From: Paracoccus methylarcula
Lineage (GTDB): Bacteria; Pseudomonadota; Alphaproteobacteria; Rhodobacterales; Rhodobacteraceae
Assembly (NCBI RefSeq): GCF_003007735.2
Contig: NZ_PXNQ02000002.1
Coordinates: 1 to 64,000 of the forward strand
Length of the DNA stretch: 64,000 bases
Direction: 5' to 3'
Under the pieces are notes generated by a model. The model was not told the origin of the DNA and did not search any database. It saw only the letters and a list, made by a program, of their open reading frames with translations. Shown here one piece after another: positions 1 through 10,398 of this stretch. The first letter of the stretch is position 1, and each line of letters opens with the position of its first letter. The position numbers and the translations under genes were made by a program.

Positions 1-2660
1 CACGGGGCGCGGGCCTCGGCGGCGGCACGGGCCTGCGCCTCGGCCTGCGCATCGGCGGCGGCGCGTTCGCGGGCGCGGGCCTCTGCCTGGGCCTGCAATT
101 CGGCATCCTGACGGCGCTGCTCGGCAAGGGCGGCCTCGCGCGCCGCTTCGGTCTCCTGCTGCTTCGCGGCGGAACGCAGATCATCGGCGGTCGGAGCGGA
201 GGGGGCGGCATCGCCGCGCCGTGGCGGGATCGCAGATGAAGTAAGCGCCGTCAAAGCGACGGCGCCTGGTGAAGCTGTGCTGTTTTCGACGGCGGATGCG
301 ATCGCATTCTCGACCGCGGATCTCGACAGGCTCGAATTGCCGGGGTCGGAACCGCTTTCGGCCCGGGCGGCGAGTGATCCGGGCCGCTCTGCGGGCCGGC
401 TGGAGTGGTCGAGGCCGGCGAGGCTGGCCCCGCCGCCACTGCTCCCTCCGCCACCGCCATCGTCGCTATCGGCGCGGGATACCGGACGTTCGGAACTGGT
501 GAGCGCTTCGGCAACGGCGCTGCGGACCGCGTCCTGCGAAGGGCCCGCCACGGCCAGGGGCTTGCGCTGCGGCCGCGCCTGCGCAAGCCGAATGACCGCG
601 CCACGCTCAGCTTTGGAAAGCCCCGCCGAACCGGCCTCTGCCCGTCGCAGATCACGCAGCAATCCTTCGAGGAAAAGCTGCTCTGACCGGGTCAACCTGG
701 TATCGGCCCCATCATCCGGGACGCTGCCCTCTTCCAGCAATGTCAGGTCATCCGGGCGAGCGGGTGGGCGCGCGGATGGCCGGGGCGATGCCGCACTATC
801 GGAGGCCGTTCCCGACGCGGGCCGGGATGTTGTTTCCGCATTCGCAGCCGCCGGAGTCGGGGCCGGAGCGGCGGTACCCGTGGCCGCGGCGGGACGAGAG
901 GGGGGGCGCTGGCCGGTCAGTCGCTGAGGCGCGGGCTCGGTCCTCTGCTCATAGGGTTGCGGATTGGCGGGAACCACCGGGCGCGAGTCACTCGGGGCCG
1001 GAGCCTGCGCCTGCTGCGGGGCTGCGCGCGGTGGACGGGCCGAACTGCTCAATCGCCGCGAGGCAGGAGTGGATGCGGCAGGTTCAGCAGGCTCGACAGG
1101 GGATGATGAGGTCTCGCTGGAGGTTTCTTCGGCGGGGGCTGCGGCAGATGTCGCGGCGACCGCCCGTTCGACGGCCTGCCCGCTTGCGATCCGTGCGGCC
1201 TCACCTTGCAGGATCTGCGGTTGCGACCGGGATGAATCTGCCGTTTCGGCCTCCGAGGAACCGGTCTCGTCCGCCTCTGTTTCCGCCCCGGAAGGACCCG
1301 CAGGCTCAGTGATCCGTTCTGCGGCGGTCGTGTCCTGCAGCGCCTCGGTCAGCGCGGCGGTCAGGGCATCCTGCGGAGCGGCCTCGGGGTCGGACGGATC
1401 GGCATTGCCGGAATTCGCGGCCGCGCCATCCCGTGCCGTTGCGTCTTCCGGCAGTATTTCGGGATCTGCCGCGGCTTGTCCCGTTTCGTTCCGCTCGGCC
1501 GTGTCGATTTGCGATCCCGCGTTGGCCTCTGTGTCCGATGCGACGGGGGCGGGTTCATCCGATGCCGTGCCGTCAGCGCCTGCCGCCGCGCCGGTTTCGG
1601 CTTGGGAGGCGGGTGTTTCGGCAAGTTCCGGGCCGCTATCGGGCGATCCCCCCAGGAACAGCAATGCCACCAGCATGACGGCGACAAGCAAGCCGACCAT
1701 GATGCTCAAGGTGCTGGGCGGGGAGTCCCGCCACCGCTGAACGATCCCACCGGCTTTCGCAGCATCAGAGGCGTCTGCGTCGCCACGGCGGCTGCGCGCT
1801 TCGGCCGCCTTGGCATGGATCGCCCTCGCACGCGGGGACAAGCCCGCCGGAGCGGCATCGGGGCGCCGGTCCCCGTGACGGATGACCGCCGGAGCGGCAT
1901 TCCGTGGATTGCCGTCCCCGGTCTCCGCCTCTTCTGTGGGAGTCACATCCTCTTGCGGGAGAGGCATATCGACGCCGATCGCCGCCTCGGCAGGGGCGGG
2001 TTCTGCCATGGCGGCCGCAACGGGTTCCGGCATGACGTAATGCGGCGTGATGCGGGTAATCGCCGGTTGCTCGTCCTCGGGTTCCGCGATCTCGATCCGG
2101 TCCGAGGTAATTCCGGCTTGCCGCAGGTCGGGCTTGCTGAAGGGCGGTGCGCTGCGCTCTTGCCGGGCCAGTTCCGAGGCGCCGAAATCCGGTTGGCCAT
2201 CGAATCGCTCGTCTTCGGGGCGGGCGATGAAACCGGAGGGGCGAAAGCCTTGCAGCCGGGCGAAATCCTCGGCCTCTTCCAGCGTCTTGCGGGAGACGGC
2301 GGCGACGCGCAGGCTGTCGATCCTGCCATCCTCGTCGGGGCACCAGTCGAAGGCGAGTTCCTCTGCCTTGTACGGGGTCATCCCCTCCAGGGCGCGGCCG
2401 ATCGCGGTCGGCACATCCGCGCCGGGCGATGCCGTCAGCCGCGTATAGAGGATCTGGTCGTCCGGGATGACCAGCACCGTATCCAGATCTGAACTGCCGT
2501 GGCCGTGATCCTCGCGCAATGCGTTGAGCTTGGCAGCGACATTGCCTTCGGAGAACGGGGCCTGTCCCAAGGGCTGCCAGCCCAGCCCCTCCCGCCGCTC
2601 CAGCAGCACGGCATCCTGGGTAAAGCTCATTGCGAATTCGGGGGCGGCGTGCTTATTCAT
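1..2660 (-). CDS. Large Ala/Pro/Glu-rich single-pass membrane protein, partial (C-terminus beyond window)
   Basis: The minus frame starting at 2660 stays open to the window edge, giving at least 886 residues; the C-terminus is missing. Residues about 50-160 look globular and contain a VLVIPDDQ segment followed by GRALEGMTPYKAEELAFDW, which resembles the N-terminal actin-like fold of GspL/PilM/PilN-type assembly proteins (weak, by eye). One hydrophobic segment at about residues 316-337 should span the membrane. The rest is low-complexity Ala/Pro/Ser/Glu sequence, a Gly-rich patch, and an Ala/Glu/Gln/Arg-rich probable coiled coil at the window edge. No Shine-Dalgarno is evident, and Met11 (2630) is an alternative start. 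Such proteins are commonly misannotated as translation initiation factor IF-2-like. Function unknown. Confidence 0.75.
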   Translation of the reverse strand, partial: MNKHAAPEFAMSFTQDAVLLERREGLGWQPLGQAPFSEGNVAAKLNALREDHGHGSSDLDTVLVIPDDQILYTRLTASPGADVPTAIGRALEGMTPYKAEELAFDWCPDEDGRIDSLRVAAVSRKTLEEAEDFARLQGFRPSGFIARPEDERFDGQPDFGASELARQERSAPPFSKPDLRQAGITSDRIEIAEPEDEQPAITRITPHYVMPEPVAAAMAEPAPAEAAIGVDMPLPQEDVTPTEEAETGDGNPRNAAPAVIRHGDRRPDAAPAGLSPRARAIHAKAAEARSRRGDADASDAAKAGGIVQRWRDSPPSTLSIMVGLLVAVMLVALLFLGGSPDSGPELAETPASQAETGAAAGADGTASDEPAPVASDTEANAGSQIDTAERNETGQAAADPEILPEDATARDGAAANSGNADPSDPEAAPQDALTAALTEALQDTTAAERITEPAGPSGAETEADETGSSEAETADSSRSQPQILQGEAARIASGQAVERAVAATSAAAPAEETSSETSSSPVEPAEPAASTPASRRLSSSARPPRAAPQQAQAPAPSDSRPVVPANPQPYEQRTEPAPQRLTGQRPPSRPAAATGTAAPAPTPAAANAETTSRPASGTASDSAASPRPSARPPARPDDLTLLEEGSVPDDGADTRLTRSEQLFLEGLLRDLRRAEAGSAGLSKAERGAVIRLAQARPQRKPLAVAGPSQDAVRSAVAEALTSSERPVSRADSDDGGGGGSSGGGASLAGLDHSSRPAERPGSLAARAESGSDPGNSSLSRSAVENAIASAVENSTASPGAVALTALTSSAIPPRRGDAAPSAPTADDLRSAAKQQETEAAREAALAEQRRQDAELQAQAEARARERAAADAQAEAQARAAAEARAP

Positions 2661-2750
2661 ATTTCGGTTTCGTCGCTCAAATTTGTTCGCGGCGTCCCTT
2701 TGCCGCGATTTGGTGGAGTCTATCATGAACTACCCCAATTTGTAGTGTGA

Positions 2751-2785
2751 GAAAAGCGAAACTGGCGCATCTGTGATCGCTTTTC
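2751..2785. promoter_or_regulatory. Inverted repeat in divergent promoter region
   Basis: GAAAAGCG (2751-2758) and CGCTTTTC (2778-2785) form a perfect 8-bp inverted repeat with a 19-nt gap. It lies in the 191-bp region between the leftward membrane protein (start 2660) and the rightward SIMPL gene (start 2852). It could be an operator or a leader hairpin; nothing identifies a regulator. Confidence 0.3.
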
Positions 2786-2851
2786 GATGAACGAAATCAC
2801 CTTGATCGGCGTTACCCCGCCGACTGGTACCCGAAGTAGAAGGAAAATCGG

Positions 2852-3748
2852 ATGACGCAGTATTCTCCCCGTTTCGGTCGCGCCCTGATGGCCGTCACGA
2901 CCGGCCTTGCCCTGACATTCGCGACCGCCGCCCTCGCCTCTCCCGGCAGCGGTCATGCGGAAGGCATGAAGGCCGGACATCACGGTTGCGGTGCGCGGGG
3001 CGGCATGATGATGTCGCGCCTGACAGTGACGGGGCAGGGCGATGCGAGGGTCGCGCCCGATCTTGCGGAAATCCGGCTTGGCGTGACCTCGCAGGCCGAC
3101 AGCGCCGCCGCGGCGATGGAGCAGAATGCCGAGCAGCAAACCGCCGTGATAGAGGCGCTGAAAGGCGCGGGGATCGCTGCGGCGAATATCCAGACTTCGG
3201 GGCTGAACCTGCAGCCGAGGATGGAATATCCCGAGAACGGCGCTCCGACCATCAAGGGCTATGAGGCGACCAACATGGTCTCGGTACGCGTCACCGAGGT
3301 GGCGAAGCTGGGCGAGGTGCTGGATGCCATCGTCGCGGCGGGGGCGAACCAGATCAACGGCATCGATTTCCAGCGCGAGGATGCCGGGGAAACCGAGGAT
3401 CAGGCCCGTCGCGCCGCGGTCGAGGATGCGCGCCACAAGGCCGAGATCCTGGCGGAAGCCGCGGGGCTCGCCCTCGGCCCGGTCATCGTGATACGCGATG
3501 CGCCGGTTGCGGATGGACCGCGTCCGATGATGATGCGCGCCGAAGCGGCCAGGGATAGTTCGACGCCGATCGAGGCCGGGGAACTGTCGGTCTCCGCGCA
3601 GGTGCAGGTCGAATATGCGCTGCACGGCCAGAAGGGCGGTGACGCATGCGGCCCGCATGACGACAAGCGGGGCGGAGATGACGCGCAACAGGATGACGGC
3701 GAGGCCGAAGATCAGGCCGCGCCGGGCGAACCTCCTGCGTCGAACTGA
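2852..3748 (+). CDS. SIMPL domain (DUF541) periplasmic protein
   Basis: A 298-residue protein with an N-terminal signal peptide (hydrophobic stretch about residues 12-29, likely cleaved after ALA). A His/Met/Gly-rich linker (about 32-52) leads into a SIMPL/DUF541 domain that starts SRLTVTGQGDARVAPDLAEI and continues through the family's paired blocks, including an 'IQTSGLNLQP' strand and the region around 'GINGIDFQ'-like NQINGIDFQ. The C-terminal 50 residues are acidic and probably disordered. SIMPL proteins are periplasmic or outer-membrane-associated, and several are linked to oxidative stress or protein complex formation. An AGAAGGAA ribosome site precedes the start. The His/Met-rich linker might bind metal, which is inference only. 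Confidence 0.9.
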   Translation: MTQYSPRFGRALMAVTTGLALTFATAALASPGSGHAEGMKAGHHGCGARGGMMMSRLTVTGQGDARVAPDLAEIRLGVTSQADSAAAAMEQNAEQQTAVIEALKGAGIAAANIQTSGLNLQPRMEYPENGAPTIKGYEATNMVSVRVTEVAKLGEVLDAIVAAGANQINGIDFQREDAGETEDQARRAAVEDARHKAEILAEAAGLALGPVIVIRDAPVADGPRPMMMRAEAARDSSTPIEAGELSVSAQVQVEYALHGQKGGDACGPHDDKRGGDDAQQDDGEAEDQAAPGEPPASN

Positions 3749-3773
3749 TCGAAACCGCGATCGCAAAAGGGAA

Positions 3774-3795
3774 GGGGGCGATCTCGCCCCCTTTT
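3774..3795 (+). terminator. Rho-independent terminator after SIMPL gene
   Basis: GGGGGCG, a 4-nt loop (ATCT), then CGCCCCC and TTTT form a 7-bp GC stem with a short T tract, 26 nt past the SIMPL stop and between convergent genes. Its A-rich left flank means it may also serve the leftward MoxR gene. Confidence 0.8.
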
Positions 3796-3873
3796 CTCAT
3801 TTCCGGTCCGAGCGCGAAAGCCTTGCAAGATCGATGACATTCGACCATCGCGACCCGCGTTGATCGCATCGGA

Positions 3874-4713
3874 TCATCTTTGCCGCCGCGCCATGAAGGC
3901 CAGCTTCTCGAACAATGCCACGTCCTGCTCATTCTTCAGCAGGGCACCATGCAGCCTGGGCAGTATCGCACCGGCATCACGCTTCAGATCCTCGGGGGAC
4001 AGGTCCTCGGCCAGGATCAGCTTGAGCCAATCCAGAAGCTCGCTGGTCGAGGGCTTCTTCTTCAGCCCCGGCGCCTCGCGCAGTTCGAAGAACTGGCTCA
4101 GCGCCTCGTCCAGCAGGCGCGGCTTCAATCCCGGATAATGCACATCGACGATGGCGCGCAGCGTGTCCGCATCGGGGAACCGGATATAGTGAAAGAAGCA
4201 ACGGCGCAGAAAGGCATCGGGCAGTTCCTTCTCGTTGTTGGAGGTGATGATGACGACGGGACGGTGCCTGGCGCGGATCGTCTGGCCGGTCTCGTAGACA
4301 TGGAACTCCATCCGGTCGAGTTCCTGCAGCAGGTCGTTCGGAAACTCGATATCGGCCTTGTCGATCTCGTCGATCAGCAGCACGGTTTTCTGTTCCGCCT
4401 CGAATGCCTGCCACAGCTTGCCCCGGCGGATGTAATTGGCGACGTCATGGACCCGCTCATCCCCAAGCTGGCTGTCGCGCAACCGGCTGACCGCATCGTA
4501 TTCATACAGGCCTTGCTGGGCCTTTGTCGTCGATTTCACGTGCCATTCGATGATTGGAAGGCCCAGGCTTTCGGCCACCTGCCGGGCCAGTTCGGTCTTG
4601 CCGGTGCCGGGTTCGCCCTTGACCAGCAGCGGTCGTTCCAGCGTGACAGCGGCGTTGACGGCAATCGCGAGCTCGGGCGGGGCGACATAGCGCTCGGTCC
4701 CGGTGAATTGCAT
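3874..4713 (-). CDS. MoxR-family AAA+ ATPase
   Basis: This 279-residue AAA+ protein has Walker A GEPGTGKT (33-40), Walker B VLLIDEID (111-118), a sensor-1-like SNN (158-160) and an arginine-finger region DAFLRRCF (about 166-173). MoxR ATPases act as chaperone-like remodelers and usually pair with a von Willebrand factor A (CoxE-type) protein that delivers the target. Here the downstream neighbour is the convergent SIMPL gene and no VWA gene is present in the window, so its partner must be elsewhere. Its length is typical for the short MoxR/CoxD-like group. The divergent upstream neighbour is the DksA-like gene. Confidence 0.93.
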   Translation of the reverse strand: MQFTGTERYVAPPELAIAVNAAVTLERPLLVKGEPGTGKTELARQVAESLGLPIIEWHVKSTTKAQQGLYEYDAVSRLRDSQLGDERVHDVANYIRRGKLWQAFEAEQKTVLLIDEIDKADIEFPNDLLQELDRMEFHVYETGQTIRARHRPVVIITSNNEKELPDAFLRRCFFHYIRFPDADTLRAIVDVHYPGLKPRLLDEALSQFFELREAPGLKKKPSTSELLDWLKLILAEDLSPEDLKRDAGAILPRLHGALLKNEQDVALFEKLAFMARRQR

Positions 4714-4896
4714 GGCGGTTTCTCCTTTTCAGCGAAAACCTTGTCCGATTTCCCGTTATTGGTGTGTAGACCCGTGTTTCGATTTGTTCATTCGGTCAAA
4801 TACCGGATATTGAGCTAGTGACAAGCTCCGCACCATCCGGTAATGGGGCGCCCAAGGTGCCGGATTTCTGTTCCGCCCGGCGCCGCCGGAGGACCT

Positions 4897-5319
4897 ATGA
4901 AAGCCCAGACATTCCTTCCCCAGGATTATCACCCCGCTGAAGACGAAGCATTCATGAATGACCGGCAGCTTGAATATTTCCGCCGGAAACTGGAGACTTG
5001 GAAGCAAGAATTGCTGGACCAGTCGGCCGAAACGCTGGAGGGGCTGCAATACAGTGCCCGCAGCGTGCCGGATCTGGCGGATCGTGCCAGCGAGGAAACC
5101 GATCGCGCGCTGGAGCTTCGCACCCGCGACCGTCAGCGCAAGCTGGTCAGCAAGATTGATGCCGCGCTGCGCCGGATCGAGACGGGCGAATACGGTTATT
5201 GCGAGATAACCGGCGAGCCGATCAGCCTGAAACGCCTTGATGCCCGCCCGATCGCCACCATGACGCTGGAGGCGCAAGAGCGTCACGAGCGGCGCGAACG
5301 CGTGCATCGCGACGACTGA
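4897..5319 (+). CDS. dksA: DksA/TraR-family RNA polymerase-binding transcription factor
   Basis: A 140-residue protein with an N-terminal coiled-coil hairpin (about 25-85, including DLADRASEETDRALELRTRDR) and a C-terminal zinc-finger-like region. Start chosen at 4897 because GGAGG lies 5-9 bases upstream; the frame is open further upstream without a ribosome site. DksA works with ppGpp in the RNA polymerase secondary channel to control rRNA, amino acid and stress promoters. The zinc finger keeps only one cysteine (GYCEITGEP), and the second pair (ATMT) has none. That is the low-cysteine form common in alphaproteobacteria and should make the protein zinc-independent. Confidence 0.92.
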   Translation: MKAQTFLPQDYHPAEDEAFMNDRQLEYFRRKLETWKQELLDQSAETLEGLQYSARSVPDLADRASEETDRALELRTRDRQRKLVSKIDAALRRIETGEYGYCEITGEPISLKRLDARPIATMTLEAQERHERRERVHRDD

Positions 5320-5320
5320 C

Positions 5321-5338
5321 GGGGCATAAAACTGCCCC
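5321..5338 (+). terminator. Possible weak hairpin terminator after dksA
   Basis: GGGGCA-TAAAAC-TGCCCC forms a 6-bp stem immediately after the dksA stop codon and before the DJ-1/PfpI gene. It has no T tract, so it may be a processing or stability hairpin rather than a true terminator. Confidence 0.3.
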
Positions 5339-5361
5339 TGTCATTGCTAAGGAGGGTGCAG

Positions 5362-5940
5362 ATGGAGGCGGCCGCATTGAAACCCGTTCTGATCGTGCTG
5401 ATCGATGGGTTCGCCGATTGGGAAACCCCGCTAATCTCGGGAATCGGCGGGGATTTTTATGGCCTGCGAACCCGCCACGCGACGCCCGGCGGCGGGGCGG
5501 TGACGTCGATGGGCGGCCTGAACGTGACCGGCCTGCCTGATATCGAATTACAGGGCGACGAGGTGATCGTGCTTCGCGGCAGCGATGGCTGGACCGGTGG
5601 GGATGCACCGGATCTGGGTGATATGCTGCGTGAGGCGCATGGCCGGGGCCAGACTGTCGCGGCGATCTGCGGGGCGACATTGGCATTGGCGCGGGCGGGG
5701 CTGCTGGATGGACGGCGGCATACATCGAACGGGCTGGACTTCCTGCGTCACTGGCTGCCCGATTACGCGGCGGCGGATGATTACCAGGATGCCGCGCATG
5801 CCATCGCCGATGACGGGATCATCACCGCCTCCGGCACCGCCCCGGGGACCTTCGCCGCCGAGGTGCTGCGCGCCGCAGGTCTGCCCGATGATGCGCTCAG
5901 CCAGTTCCGCCGGATTACCGCGGCCGAACATTCGGCATGA
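5362..5940 (+). CDS. DJ-1/PfpI (glutamine amidotransferase-like) family protein
   Basis: A 192-residue class I glutamine-amidotransferase-like fold protein. The nucleophile elbow AAICGATLALA places a candidate reactive cysteine at residue 103, followed by a conserved ARAGLLDGRRHTSN block. Family members include chaperones, glyoxalases and isocyanide hydratases; the substrate cannot be told from sequence. Start set at the ATG at 5362 because AAGGAGGG lies 7-13 bases upstream; an in-frame TTG at 5344 is less likely. The stop overlaps the next gene's ATG by 4 bases, so it is translationally coupled to the FAD monooxygenase. Confidence 0.88.
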   Translation: MEAAALKPVLIVLIDGFADWETPLISGIGGDFYGLRTRHATPGGGAVTSMGGLNVTGLPDIELQGDEVIVLRGSDGWTGGDAPDLGDMLREAHGRGQTVAAICGATLALARAGLLDGRRHTSNGLDFLRHWLPDYAAADDYQDAAHAIADDGIITASGTAPGTFAAEVLRAAGLPDDALSQFRRITAAEHSA

Positions 5941-7067
5941 GCAGTGCGTTGAAGGGCCGTTCCGTCACCATCACCGGTGCGGGTGTCGCCGGCCTGACCG
6001 CCGCCATCGCCCTGGCTCAAAGATCTGCGCGGGTCACGGTTCTGGAACGCGCGACGGCCATTCGCGAGGTCGGGGCAGGGCTGCAATTGTCGCCCAATGC
6101 GATACGGGTGATCGATGCCCTGGGATTGGGCGCGGAATTGCGCCGGATCTCCCTGCGCAGCCGTGCCGTGCGCCTGCGAGATGCATCTGGAAGGCCGGTC
6201 GCCACGCTCGACCTGCTTCGCCACCGGCCCAATGATGATTTCCGGCTGATCCACCGGGCGCGACTGATCGAACTGCTTGCCAAAGCAGCCAGAGCCGCCG
6301 GAGCGGAGATCCGGCTGAACCAGATGGTCGAGACACCGCCCGAGGATGCGCTGGTCATCGGCGCGGACGGGTTGCGCAGTGTGATCCGGACCGCGCTGAA
6401 CGGCCGTGAAGTGCCCTTTTTCACGCATCAGACGGCATGGCGCGCGGTGATCCCGGACCATGCCGATTCCAGGCCCGAGGCGCAGGTTTTCATGGGCCCG
6501 GGCCGTCATCTCGTCAGCTATCCGCTGGCCGGGGGGCTGCGCAATCTGGTGGCCGTGCAGGAGCGCCATGAATGGCAGCAGGAAGGCTGGTCGCAGCCGG
6601 ACGATCCGGCGAATCTCCGCTCGGCCTTTGCCGGGTTCGGCGGACCGGTTCCGGAATGGCTGGATGCCGTCACGGAAACCCATATCTGGGGACTATTCCG
6701 CCATGAGGTGGCCGGGTGCTGGCAGGATGGCCGCATGGTCCTGATCGGAGACGCCGCCCATCCGACCTTGCCCTTCATGGCCCAGGGCGCGGCGATGGCG
6801 ATCGAGGATGCCTGGATCCTGGCGGCGTGCCTCGACAGCATGCCCGATCAGACCTCCGCACTGGCCCGTTTCGAGACTCTCCGCCGGTCAAGGGCCGCGC
6901 GCATCGTGGCCGCCGCCAACGCGAATGCCCGCAATTATCACCTGACAGGTCCGCTCCGTCTTGCGGCACATACGGCGCTGCGCCTTGCCAGCCGCTTCGC
7001 TCCCGGGCGCCTGCTTGGCCGGTTCGACTGGCTCTACGATTACGACCCGGTCGCGGTGACGCCGTAG
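5937..7067 (+). CDS. FAD-dependent aromatic-type monooxygenase
   Basis: A 376-residue group A flavoprotein monooxygenase. It shows the Rossmann motif GAGVAGL (14-20), the DG motif GADGLRSVIR (142-151), and the GD motif GDAAHPTLPFMAQGA starting at residue 271. These motifs define the salicylate/3-hydroxybenzoate-hydroxylase-like NAD(P)H-dependent hydroxylases. The actual substrate is not evident; no aromatic degradation genes are nearby. It is coupled by a 4-base overlap to the DJ-1/PfpI gene, so the two proteins may act together. A repeat element follows the stop, between this gene and the convergent glmM. Confidence 0.9.
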   Translation: MSSALKGRSVTITGAGVAGLTAAIALAQRSARVTVLERATAIREVGAGLQLSPNAIRVIDALGLGAELRRISLRSRAVRLRDASGRPVATLDLLRHRPNDDFRLIHRARLIELLAKAARAAGAEIRLNQMVETPPEDALVIGADGLRSVIRTALNGREVPFFTHQTAWRAVIPDHADSRPEAQVFMGPGRHLVSYPLAGGLRNLVAVQERHEWQQEGWSQPDDPANLRSAFAGFGGPVPEWLDAVTETHIWGLFRHEVAGCWQDGRMVLIGDAAHPTLPFMAQGAAMAIEDAWILAACLDSMPDQTSALARFETLRRSRAARIVAAANANARNYHLTGPLRLAAHTALRLASRFAPGRLLGRFDWLYDYDPVAVTP

Positions 7068-7072
7068 CGTTT

Positions 7073-7171
7073 TTCTTCTTCATCCAAATATCCCACGGGG
7101 TCGCCGGCCGGTCGCGCCACTGGTTCGAGAACCAGCCGGTGACGGGGGGGGAAACCCCAGCCATCGCGGGA
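7073..7171. repeat. Dispersed intergenic repeat, long copy A
   Basis: A roughly 100-bp element between the convergent FAD monooxygenase and glmM genes. It begins TTCTTCTTCATCCAAATATC and includes a CTGGTTCGAGAACCAG hairpin. It aligns end to end with 51467-51565 at close to 90% identity by eye, including a long identical block from CGCCGGCCGGTCGCG through GGTTCGAGA. Its left end, read on the minus strand, is the short motif GGATATTT-N4-GAAGAAG also found at 17765 and 56041. Confidence 0.85.
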
Positions 7172-7192
7172 CGCAAAAGCGCGAATCCCGGA

Positions 7193-8532
7193 TCACGCCG
7201 CCTTTTCGACCGCGGCAACGATCCCGTCCACGACCTCGTGCAACACCGCTTCGTCCTGCGCCTCGGCCATGACCCGGATCAATGGCTCGGTCCCGGATTT
7301 GCGGATCAGCACCCGGCCCGAGCCGGCCAGGCGGGCTTCGGCGGCGGTGATGACCGATTGCACCTCGGCGAGTGCCAGCGGGTCGCTGCCCGCCGTATAG
7401 CGCACATTCTTCAGCAATTGCGGCACCGGTTCGAATTGCGACACCAGCCGGCTGGCCGGATCGCCGCTATCGGCCATCGCCGCCAGGAATTGCAGCCCCG
7501 CGATCAGCCCGTCCCCGGTGGTCGCGTAATCGGTCATCACGATATGGCCCGATTGCTCGCCGCCAAGGTTATAGCCTGCCTCGCGCATCCGCTCGACGAC
7601 ATAGCGGTCGCCGACCCGGGTGCGTTCCAGCCGCAGCCCGTGACCTTCAAGGAAATGTTCCAGCCCCAGGTTGGACATCACCGTGGCAACCAGCGCATCG
7701 CCCCGCAACCGTCCCTGCGCCGCCCAACGCGAGGCCAGCAGCGCCATGATCTGGTCGCCATCGGCAAGCTTGCCATTTTCGTCGATGATCTGGACGCGGT
7801 CGGCATCACCATCCAGCGTGATCCCCAGATGCGCACCATGCCGGATCACGGCCTCGGCGCAGGCCTCGGGATGGGTGCTGCCGACGCCGTCATTGATGTT
7901 GAAACCATTGGGCTCGACGCCAAGCGGGATCACGTCGGCGCCCAATTCCCACAGCACTTCTGGGGCGGCACGATAGGCCGCGCCATGCGCGCAATCGATC
8001 ACCACCTTGAACCCGTTCAGACGCTGGCCGCCCGGAAATGTCGTCTTGGCATATTCCACGTAACGCCCGCGCCCGTCATCGATGCGCTTGGCGCGGCCGA
8101 TATTATGCGGCTGCGCGGGGGCGATCTCGCCCGCCACGATCTTCTCGATCTCGGCCTCGGCCTCGTCGGACAGCTTGAAGCCGTCCGGCCCGAAGAACTT
8201 GATGCCGTTATCCTGCGCCGGGTTGTGGCTGGCCGAGATCATGATCCCCAGATCGGCCCGCATCGAACGGGTCAGGTACCCCACTGCCGGCGTCGGCACC
8301 GGCCCCAGCAACAGCACGTTCATGCCGGTCGAGGTCAGCCCGGCGGTCAGGGCGTTTTCCAGCATGTAGCCCGAAAGCCGCGTGTCCTTGCCGATCACCA
8401 CGCGATGTCCGTTACGCTTGTCGCGGCGAAAGAACCGCCCCGCCGCAGCACCAAGCCGCAGCGCCATCTCGGCGGTCATCGGGTAGGTATTGGCGCATCC
8501 GCGCACGCCATCGGTTCCGAAAAGCTTTCCGC

Positions 8533-8536
<4 letters not shown>
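7193..8536 (-). CDS. glmM: Phosphoglucosamine mutase
   Basis: A 447-residue alpha-D-phosphohexomutase that interconverts glucosamine-6-phosphate and glucosamine-1-phosphate for UDP-GlcNAc, peptidoglycan and lipid A synthesis. Visible marks are the N-terminal [10 protein letters not shown], the phosphoserine loop SASHNP (active Ser103), the Mg-binding DGDADR (242-247), the sugar-binding GGEQSGH and the C-terminal phosphate-binding [10 protein letters not shown]. Length is typical. The start overlaps the folP stop by 4 bases, giving the folB-folP-glmM order common in alphaproteobacteria. Confidence 0.98.
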
Positions 8537-10344
<1,808 letters not shown>

Positions 10345-10398
10345 TCATCGCAAATCGCGCCTTGACGCAAGTTAATCCTGAACGCGCCGAAGCGGAAC

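Noticed and set aside
7110..7145. tRNA-like GGTTCGAGAACC arm in the repeat
   Set aside because: Only a T-arm-like hairpin; no acceptor, D or anticodon arms, and copy B has changed bases that break the stem.
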